64,000 bases of DNA, taken from contig MNCI01033474.1 in NCBI GenBank assembly GCA_015680685.1, forward strand, positions 1,050,009-1,114,008, in the 5' to 3' direction. Numbering within the stretch: position 1 is the stretch's first letter; each line of letters begins with the position of its first letter. Under the pieces are notes generated by a model. It was given only the letters and a program-made list of their open reading frames with translations, was not told where the DNA came from and searched no databases. Made by a program: the position numbers and the translations under genes. Positions 55,561 to 64,000 of this stretch are shown one piece after another. The DNA is from Gnetum montanum (lineage: Eukaryota > Streptophyta > Gnetopsida > Gnetales > Gnetaceae).

Positions 55561-57780
55561 ATTTTTGAAAGCTTTGTTTCAATTATAAATTTGTGCACTT
55601 GATTAGATATCCCTAAATTTGAAATGTTTTTTACTTTCTATATTATTTTTCCTATTTGCTACTCAATGTTAAATATATGATATACTCTAATTTTTTCTTA
55701 TTATTAATATTATTTTTAGGGTTCAACACCACAGAAAAAAGTTTTGGATTCTCACACCTTCAACTTCTCTAGATTATCTTTATATTTATTTTTAAGTGCT
55801 TCAACTTCAATTGTTCAAATCCTAGAAACAATAAATGATATAAATATGAATAGTTTTATTTCATGTTACTTTGTTAAGAAACTTTTTTCCAAACTTTTTA
55901 ATCACAAATATTTGATAATTTCTAGGATAGCTTCCTATGAACATAGCTTAACCTTTAATAGGTATTCTTCCATTTAGAGGGGGATAAGAAGAAGGATGGA
56001 GTGGGGCATGTGGGATTCTAAAAAATGAATAATGATATTTTAAAAATTAGAATATATCACATCATTGAAGAGAAAGTCTAAAGAAAAAGCCCAACACTTT
56101 TGGGAATGCCTTTTCGTGTTTTCATCCTTAAAAACCTTCCCTTTGGGGTTGTAAAAGGATTAGGCCTTACCCTTATTCAGAAGTGGCCTCATGAGTTTTC
56201 ACTTCTTACTAAATGGTTTCTTGTAAAGAGAAGGAGAAAACTCTCTCAAAAGAAAAAAGGAATACATCAATCATAGATAAAGGACAAATAGTAACAAAAG
56301 CTAAAGCTTCTCATCCTTGAGCCTTCAAAACAAAAATAAATTAATACTGTAGAAAAAATTATTAAGTATTCTTCCATTTAAAGGGAAAATTATGGTACTT
56401 GTACCAAGCTTATCTTCATTAATCAAAATTATAAAAATTTATAAGCATAAAAATAAGACCATTTCCATAACTTCTAGAGTATCATGATCACTATAGAGAA
56501 AACAAATGTCATGTTACCTATTAAGGAATAGTAAGCCAACAAACATAAAAATTAAAATGTTGAAATCAAAATTATTAATATTGAATGCACATAATAAGGT
56601 ATTCTAGTTATGCTCTTATATCACCCAATTGAGATTGTTGGTGTAATCGTGTTGAATGTAAAGTTAATTATTGATATAGGATTTGCTTCATTAAAAATCA
56701 TTAAACTATGTTACTTTCAAATGTGATAAAAAGTTTTCCAAGAAAATAGTCAATCCTTTTAGAGTAGAAGCAAAAGATTCAATAGGAAAATAAACCCAAT
56801 AAAATGGACCAGTCTATGATATTCGGTGAGTAAGAATGTTAAATATTCTTCTTTGAAGCTTGGCAACTTCAAGGCAAAGTAGCATGAAATATAGAGGATC
56901 TTTAACAAGATTGGAAAATGGATAATATTGACAAGTACTAGAAAATGTTGCATCTTGTTGAAGTGGTAGTCCATTTTGTAATAAATCCACCAAAAAAATG
57001 TTAACTTAGATTGTCTTATGAAACCTAAAGTTGGTTATACATATTTATCCATTAATTATAGGATAGTTGAATGTTTCATTTTTCATTTTTGAATTTTATC
57101 CTTATATTTTATATTCAATCTAATGTGTTTATCTTATGTTTATTTTATATTCAATATAGGATAATTTTAGATTCATGTGTAGGATATACATGTTTATTTT
57201 ATATTCAATATAGGATACTTTTATTTGATGAAAAGGGCATTATCTAGCAATCTCCAATATTTAAACCATTTAATCTTGGCTTGTTTAAGTTGAGATATCT
57301 ATATTATGATATGAAAAATAATTAAGTGAATACATCTTATAAAAATAAGCAATCCATGCACATCTTCTCAAATCATTGCATGTAGAAATAGTTTGCTATA
57401 GTAGATTGTTACAATAAATTAAACCTAATCTAATTAGTTGCAATAAAGAATGACTTTGAACTTGGACTATAGATCTATCCATTCCTTTTACTATAGGTGT
57501 CTACTAGATAGAAGTAGTTTTCAAAGTAGCATGTGACCTGTCTAGAATATTCTAGGTTATCATGTTTCTAATCCTATACTATGATTTCCAAAGGGCATTT
57601 AAAATGATGAAGCTAGAATAGTTAAGAGAAATGGATGAAAAGAATTCAATTAGATAAATGAACTATTTGTCTCTTCCTCTAGTAAGTTGGCTAAATTTAT
57701 TATACCTTTTACAAAATTAAAAAATTCTCATGTGTTGTTAGCAACTTGTGCTATAAAAATTAATTTAGTGGTCAAAATAG
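55561..57780. other. unidentified AT-rich region
   Basis: No domain could be assigned. The 77-codon ORF at 55,744-55,977 (STSIVQILETINDINMNSF) has no relatives I recognise. A frame near 56,640-56,690 (NVKLIIDIGFASLKII) vaguely recalls a retropepsin but lacks the needed Gly. A 27-bp direct repeat (57,137-57,163 and 57,191-57,217, 54 bp apart) is the only clear structure. Confidence 0.4.
57137..57217 (+). repeat. direct repeat of 27 bp, period 54
   Basis: tgtttattttatattcaata and the following taggata occur identically at 57,137 and 57,191. A weaker third match lies just upstream near 57,100. Confidence 0.85.
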
Positions 57781-57789
57781 ATTTTTGTT

Positions 57790-58297
57790 AAGATGATTAA
57801 GTAGGCCCAATCATCCATAATCTTTTGGAATTACACAAAAGTCTCGTAATCATCATCCTAGCCTTGTTCCAAGAAAATGGTGTTAGCTACATGAGTTCCT
57901 TTTCATCATTCATGTCTATGAAGATCTAGATGCTTGTTTATTTATTTACAATTTCTTGAAATCATTATTAGTTATTTTTCACATGCCTTTTATGGTATTC
58001 CTTTTGGTGATCTTCTTTGTACATGCCCAAATCATCTAAGTTGATATTCTTATAACTTATCTAAAATAAAAATAACTTCAAGTCTTACTCTAATATCTAT
58101 GTTGTATATTTCATCTCTTCTAGTAATATTCAATATTCATCTAAGAATTCTTATTTCTTCCAAACTGATTTATTTTTCATGCTTCTTTTATATTGCCAAA
58201 CATTCAACACCATATAAGATAGCAAGCTTGATTGCTATCCTATAAAATTTTTCCTTTATTTTTATTGATATTATTTTATTAAATATAATACTACTAG
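57790..58297 (-). pseudogene. RTE-like LINE, 3' part of RT ORF
   Basis: Minus strand from 58,290: SIIFNKIISIKIKEKFYRIAIKLAILYGVE, then IRILR, YNIDIRVRLEV, QLR.FGHVQRR and near the end THVANTIFLEQG. These are in the order of the C-terminal segment of RTE-type non-LTR retrotransposons (KFYRTAI, LYG.E, WFGHV.RR, HVADP). The upstream RT part lies at 63,407-64,000 on the same strand; the L1-type LINE separates them. The ORF 58,188-58,448 joins this to L1-type LINE sequence and is artificial. Confidence 0.75.
58285..58297. repeat. 13-bp target site duplication of the L1-type LINE, left copy
   Basis: ATAATACTACTAG here; ATAACACTACTAG at 63,407-63,419. One T/C difference. Confidence 0.85.
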
Positions 58298-58492
58298 GGG
58301 AGGTGCCATCAATGTCAAAGATTTCTAGGGAAAGTGATACTCTAGAGGGGGCCTTTCCAGTTTCCCTGAATTTGGGTAAGGTCAAGAGACCACTAGCCCC
58401 TATGTCCCAGACAAAGAAGATGTAGGTGAAGATTAACTTGGGATCCAAATAACCCTTTGAGAGGTGTACAAAAAGTGTTTAACTAGTAGACT

Positions 58493-61400
58493 ATGAGAAT
58501 CCTCTCATGGAACTACAAGGGATAGGGTACTCCTTATAAACAAAATACCCTCAAGGAAATAGTGTAGAGGAAGTGCTATGACATAGTCTATTTGCTGGAA
58601 GCAAAGCTACAACCACATAAATGTCATTGGTCATGCTAGGCTAATTGGTAGAAGTAGTGGCTAGCTTGTTAGGGGACAGTGTGGGTGGTTGGCATCCCTT
58701 TCCCATTGGTCTTTCAAGACTATTGATACATCCATGTGTAGTATTACCATTCTCTTCTAATAGATGAAAATCTGACTCACCAACTTCTATGGTATGCAAA
58801 GGTGGGAGGAGCAATTGAGGGAGTTATAGAGAATAGCTTCATTGATCTTGAATTAAGGATAGTGGATCCTAGTTGGGAACTTTAACTAGAGGTTATATGC
58901 TTTGGAGAAGTCTAACTAGGGGACATAGAAGCCTCTTGGCATGTAGTCATTCCTACAATTTTTGGAAGCTCATGACCTAGTTGATATGAACATTAGGAAT
59001 TACCAATTCACATGAAGCAATTACCAAAAATGCAAGGATAGGGTCACGATGAGGATTGATAAGGAATGGATTAGCTTGGGCTTTTCACTTGATTGGGGGT
59101 GACTATCTAGGGGAAGGAGAGGTTGGCTTCATATCACAGGTTTCTACTCTATCATGTGGGTACTCTAATGTTGATTGATTAATGCCTTTCCATTTCAAAT
59201 GATTTTGGTTGGATAAGCCTTGGATGTGGGTATTAGTGGAGAAGATCTATAATGATTATTCATTAAACACTAACCCCAAGGAGTCTCTTAAGAATGGGTT
59301 GTTCAATTTGAAGTAGAACATCAAGGCTTTGAAGGTGGAGGACAAGTTCTTCTTTAAGTCTTACTAGGGGTTGTTGCTGCAACACTTGGTAGTGAGTCAA
59401 GTAGATTAGGAGTAAGGATAGGAGATGGATGATGCATAGGGGGAGGTGCTCATAGAGCTCCAAAGTTTAGGTGCAAAGGAGGAGGCCTACTAGAGGCAAC
59501 AAGGGTATGTGTAGTGGCTCTAGGAGGGGAATAGAAATACTTGTTATTTCTTTGTTGCTACTAATTCAACACAGGTCTCCAAGTAGATTCATAGTCTTAC
59601 TATTCAAGGAACTATAATGAAAGGGAGAAAAGAGGTCATCAAGGCCCTAATGAAATACTAGTTTAATATTTGGAAGTGCAAGGAGACCATGCCTCTCTCT
59701 ATTCACTTTGCTTAGATTTTGGAAGAGGAAGATAATCAGTGGTTGCTAGCACCTTTCATCTTGGAAGAGTTGGAAGAGGCTCTAGCTTCTATGAAAGGGG
59801 GGAAAGCACCTGGACTTGATGGTTGGCCCATGGAATTCTTTAGAGATTTTATTAATGTCCTACTAGACAACATGTTGGATGTCTTTAACACTATGCTGCA
59901 TTGGAAATGAGACCTATGGAAGTTAAATTACTCTTGACTAGTTCTTATCCCCAAGACAGCTAACCCCATAACTCCTATCCATTGTAGGCCAATTGGAATG
60001 TGCAAAACTCTACATTACCTATTCACAAAAATTCTAGTGCCTCAAATGGAATCCTTAATGCCACGTTTAGTTGGGCCACAACAGGCAAGATTCATTAAGG
60101 ACAAGTTCATTTAGAACTAAATAATCTTGGTGCAAGAGGTGATGCATTCATTGAGGCCAACCAAGTACCCAAGTATCTACATTAAAATTGATATTACCAA
60201 AGCCTATGACAAGGTGTTATGGGATGTGCTCAATGAAATAATGTTACAATAGGGATTCCACCTAAACTTTGTACACCGTTGCATGCACATCTAGATATCA
60301 AGAGCCTTTTCTCTAGATTTAGAGGGATGGATTTGTGGGTTCCCATCTCTTAGTAGGGGGTTAATACAAGGGGATCCCCTTTCATCATATCTTTTTATCC
60401 TTGTGATGGATGTAATGCAGACTTACTATATGTCAAAGGGGGTGAGAGGCCTAGACATTGAGGGTGTCAATTGTCTAGTGGAGAACTACATTATGATACC
60501 ATTTTATTTTCTTGGACAGTAATGTCATAGGCACTAGGGATAAATAGGACACTACAATGTATGGCTGAGGATTTAGGATTGAGAATTAATAGGAGTAAGT
60601 CTATGGTGCATCTTCTTAATATATATGATAGGGTAAAAGGTCATATTGTAAAAATCTTGGGGGTCTTACAAGGATCCATAGGAGATACTTATCTTGGGTT
60701 GCCCCTATATGATTGGCATCAGCAACATGCATGGGTTGGCCTTCTTTAGAGCTTACAAAAGAAAATTAAACATTAGATGGCTTGGTTCTTGACTTAGGCT
60801 AGGAGGTCCTTATTGGCAACCTCAGTTCTTCTAGCTATGGCCAAGTATACAACCTCAATGATTTTCCCTTGGCTGATATCATCCAAAAAGTTGATCAACT
60901 AATTAGAAATTTCATGTGGTCTAAGGAAAAAGGAGAAGACCACATGCATCTAGTTAATTAGGATATAGCTACCAAGCTTAGGAATGCCAGGGGGCTTAGA
61001 ATCACTTGATTCCAAGATGTCATCATAATGGAATATTAAGGGCTCCTTAATAGGCCACTTTGGTAGGAACAAAGTCCAGCTCAATGGATTAGTCTCATGA
61101 ATAGAAAATATCGATAGTGGGAGGCCACCACATGGGACTATCATATTTGGTGGGCCTTATGCAAACATGCAAGGGGGATGATGTCTTCTAGGCTTTTGGG
61201 GGTACTGCTGAAACAATTGATTAAATCTAAATATCCAGAGGTCAAGAGATGAAGGGGATTATGGAAGGGCCAACTTCTAGAAAAAATAAAAACATTTATT
61301 TGGCTAGTTAACCATTTTGCTATCCCAGTTTGAAATGTTTCAAGATGATAGGGGCTTAATGTGGAGGTCACATGCTCCCTCTACATGATGAAGCTTGAGA

Positions 61401-62120
61401 TAGTCATGCATTTCATGTTTCTATGCCCATTTACTAGTAGAGTTTAGCAAGCTATGAGAATTCAATTAGTGCTAGTGTTTGATGGTGATTCCAAAGCCAC
61501 TACAATTCTATGGTCACTTTGGAAAGTGTAGAATTTCAAGGTCTTCCAAGGGTGTGACTACTACCTTCAATGCAAATTGCTATGGTTGGGCTTTAGCTAT
61601 GGCCAGAGGTGCATCTTGCAATGGGAGTTAACCCTACATTTAAGTCATCATGTGTAATGTACTAAGAGAACCCAGTTCTATGGAGCTTGGTTTCATAGAA
61701 AAGTTGGGAGGGCCTACTTCCTTTGCTTAGGGGGAAGCCAGACCTTGAGAATGGTCATTTCTTCATCAGTTGGCAAGGAAACCACACACTATTTAGGGGG
61801 GTGCACATTAAGATTACAGAAGCAGCAATTGCAAGGTACCTATGGGTGCTAGAAGAGGGGAAAGAGCTTCTAGGAATGGGACTACAAGATGCTTAGGAAT
61901 TCTTCCAAGGGCCAATGCCTAAGACTAAAAGTGGTCAAGTTCCTAAGTTAGTTCTCAAACCATTATGGCAAGATGTGGCTGAAATGGTAGATAGGTTTTT
62001 TGTACACTTTGAGAATGTTTGGAAGTTGTTGAAAGTGCATTTCAATTTTATGCAGAGCCTTCAAAGGGGCTACACTATCAATTTGCCTCATTATTTTCTA
62101 ATGATGCTATAGAGGAAGAA
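58493..62120 (+). pseudogene. L1-type ORF2: endonuclease and reverse transcriptase
   Basis: Opens MRILSWNYKG at 58,493, the usual start of the plant L1 apurinic endonuclease. The endonuclease domain is decayed. RT begins near 59,719 (ILEELEEALASMKGGKAPGLDGWPMEFF), then LIPKTANPITP, RPIGMCKTLHYLFTKIL, QQARFIKDKFI, YIKIDITKAYDKVLWD and GLIQGDPLSSYLFILVMD, in the L1 order. The active site near 60,490 reads HYDTILF where YADDTILF is expected, a two-residue loss. The C-terminal part (61,100-62,120) has the Trp/Leu-rich look of the plant L1 tail; 61,915-62,112 is its largest open piece. Stops and shifts throughout. Confidence 0.8.
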
Positions 62121-63399
62121 GAGGGGTAGGCACTCCAGGTTAATTTTAGCCTTATGGCACTCCACTGCTAAGGGCTACTCTGATGTAGGCAGTGTATGAG
62201 TGCCAATGACCAAGATGCATTTCACCGATGGTAGTGGACCTTACAAAAGAGTTAGAGGAGTCCGACGAGTAGGGGACTTGATTTAGATCATTTGGCCATG
62301 TAGTGAAGTGTTTTGGAGGGAATGCCACTAGGGTACACTTTCCCTTAGAAAGGTAGGAGGGGAAGAGGCTTGTTAAGGTTGGGGGTCGAGCTACTAGGGA
62401 CCCTAGGACACATACCAAGGATCTGATTGCTAAGGTGGTGGTGGAGGTGGTTGTGTGGGCCTAGGCAGATGAGTAAGTTCTTTGGGAGACTAGGTTGCAA
62501 ACAAGGGAAGAATAGTTTTAGCAACTAGAATGGATGGATTGCTGGCATGTGAAGGAATCCAAGGAGGAAAAAAGATGCAAGGACCTCATGGAAGTGGTGA
62601 TGCTGAATGTGCTAGAAGAGGGCTTGAGGTAGAGGATTTGCAAGCAACTTCAAGAGAAGGCATGGTAGCAAGAGGACCAAGAAAGGAAGGACCAGGAGCA
62701 CAAGGAGTAGGAGGAGAGGGAAGTAGCCCATATACAACAATCATTGGATCGGGCGCATGAGAATGGAGCACAGACCTGGCTTTGAGAGGGGCAATGCTAC
62801 TACATGGTAATGAATATTGGACATAACATGTCCTAGGGGATTTTGAGAAAACATATCCATAAAAGGGGGAAAGAGCTACACCTAGATGGCAAAGGGGATG
62901 TAGTGGAGTGCACCAGGAGGGTTGAAGCTTTTAAGGTCATTCAACAGGTGGTAGCTTTTGTTGATACTGAGTTCCATAGGATAATTCTTGATGCTATTAA
63001 CTGCTAGGAGTGGGTTATTTGCTATTGTATGAGCCTAACCTACCACATATAGGGGATGGGCTTAAGCTATTTGTTTTCTCTTAGTTTCTGGTGATTTCTA
63101 TTTCCTTTGCTTGTTGGTTCCTATTGTTGGTAGATTGGTTCTAGGGGTTTCAAGGGGGGAGCTACCATTTTTTATCCTTGGGAGTTGGGTGGTCTTGTTG
63201 GATTTGTTTAGGTGTCCCCACCTCTTATGGTTGGGGAATTTTTGAGAGGGTGGAGAGGAGATTCCTCCCCTCATTTTTTGGGTTTGTGGTTGAGGGATTT
63301 TTGTGGGGGTGGAGAGAGGATGTCTCCCCTCATTTTTGGGGTTGTGTAGATCTCTTGTACTTCCTATTTTGATTAATATAAATGGATTGAATGTTTTTC
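62121..63399 (+). other. L1-type LINE: distal ORF2 remnants and 3' UTR
   Basis: The ORF 62,530-62,760 (Gly/Arg-rich) has no recognised domain. A GT-rich 3' UTR contains an imperfect direct repeat of about 55 bp at 63,243-63,350 (gtggagagaggatgtctccc-type unit twice). It ends cctattttgattaatataaa and then the A tail, as in many plant L1 elements. Confidence 0.6.
63243..63350 (+). repeat. imperfect direct repeat in the LINE 3' UTR
   Basis: Two units, each with gtggagag.ggat.cctcccctcattttt followed by ggg(t/g)tt; within-unit differences are a few bases. Confidence 0.7.
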
Positions 63400-63406
63400 A
63401 AAAAAA

Positions 63407-64000
63407 ATAACACTACTAGCTTATCTCTATTTTAATCATAATGCCTCAATTCAATTTCATGTCTTTATCAATTTCACACTCTAATTAGAGTATTAATCTT
63501 AGGTATTATAACTATTTGTAGTGAGGGACTTTTTGATCTTGAATTGTCACTTCTATTTCATAAATGTTTATGTTGTTATTGAAATTGCATTTCATATATT
63601 CTACCTTATTTCTACTAATATTTATGCCTTTCAATTTTAAATCATATCTACACTTCTCCATTATTAAAGAAATATTTTCTAGAGTTGTATTCATTAACAT
63701 AATATCATCTACAAATAACATACACTAAGGAATTTCATCTTTTATTTTCTTTATTAATTCATCCTTAATAATATGTATCTTGAATCACTTTAATATATTT
63801 ATTCGGGATGTTTTTTTCACCACAAGGCCCACCAAATTATATCTTTATGTACTCTATCATATGTTTGTCCAAGTCAATGAAGATCATATGTAGATTTTCT
63901 TTGTATGTTTAGAATTTCTCCATTAATTATGATATCAAGCAAATAACCTTTATAGTATATCTTCTTGACATAAATCCAAATTGAGTTTTGGATACTATTG
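63407..64000 (-). pseudogene. RTE-like LINE, RT segment
   Basis: Minus strand near 63,720: MLFVDDIMLM, the RT active site with VDD intact, then ISLIMEKCRYDLKLKGINIS and NKVEYMKCNF, the typical RTE segment after the active site. It continues to 63,420 and then joins 58,284 in frame once the inserted LINE is removed. The part upstream of the active site extends to the right edge; DNA near 63,840-63,990 gives further RT-like sequence. Stops near 63,512. Confidence 0.75.

Larger units (their letters stand above)
58298..63406 (+). mobile_element. L1-type LINE, 5'-truncated, inserted in the RTE-like LINE
   Basis: 5,109 bp with an endonuclease-RT ORF, a 3' UTR and a short A tail (about 63,400-63,407), flanked by a 13-bp TSD. 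It starts only 195 bp before the endonuclease, so ORF1 is missing. Target-primed insertion explains the truncation, the A tail and the duplication. Confidence 0.85.

Noticed and set aside
58188-58448. 86-codon minus ORF starting MDPKLIFTYIFF
   Set aside because: It begins in the antisense of the L1-type LINE and runs into the RTE ORF; only the part left of 58,297 is genuine.
62586-62771. 61-codon Pro/Ser-rich minus ORF
   Set aside because: Shadow of the Gly/Arg-rich plus-strand stretch in the distal LINE region; no support.

Overview
This is plant nuclear DNA made almost entirely of nested, decayed transposable elements and endogenous virus fragments. No intact host gene, tRNA, rRNA or CRISPR array could be supported. 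The plant assignment rests on Ty1/copia and Athila-like Ty3/gypsy elements with tRNA-Asp type primer sites, two non-LTR retrotransposons and caulimovirid (plant pararetrovirus) fragments. The DNA is AT-rich and many broken frames carry TAG where Gln or Trp would be expected, which fits old methylated heterochromatin of a large plant genome. The species cannot be named.

Layout. (1) 1-~3,600: 3' two thirds of a Ty1/copia element (+), inserted in element C. (2) ~3,640-9,496: 3' part of gypsy element C (+), with non-coding DNA, an internal promoter-like block, an additional ORF (aORF) and the 3' LTR. (3) <1-30,580: gypsy element B (-), the oldest host layer, with LTR, gag, PR, RT, RH, IN, spacer and aORF. 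C interrupts its aORF at 9,497 and element A interrupts its RT at 17,108-25,750. (4) 17,108-25,750: complete element A (-), with two LTRs, gag and aORF but no pol, and a perfect 5-bp target duplication (TSD). (5) 30,581-55,560: a rearranged cluster of caulimovirid fragments in both orientations, with a fourfold 219-bp tandem repeat. It is interrupted by element D (+, 34,364-41,331) and element E (-, 43,764-51,760), both gag-PR only. (6) 55,560-57,780: unidentified AT-rich DNA. (7) 57,780-64,000: an RTE-like LINE (-) interrupted by a 5'-truncated L1-type LINE (+, 58,298-63,406) with a 13-bp TSD.

The most interesting system is the gypsy superfamily A-E. B carries gag-pol plus an aORF of about 930-950 codons in the position of env. 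A keeps gag and the aORF without pol. D and E keep gag-PR and have neither pol nor aORF. In A and C, and more weakly in B, the aORF is preceded by a second promoter-like block that resembles the element's own LTR promoter (same motif class followed by a TATA box), and all three aORF start codons follow a conserved splice-acceptor-like gatt(g/a)tag. Because the LTR motif differs between A (GATATC palindromes) and C (AGGCCCCATC[G/A]ATG) and the internal copy matches in each case, LTR and internal promoter seem to have evolved together. All coordinates and similarities were read by eye; no alignment or database search was run.
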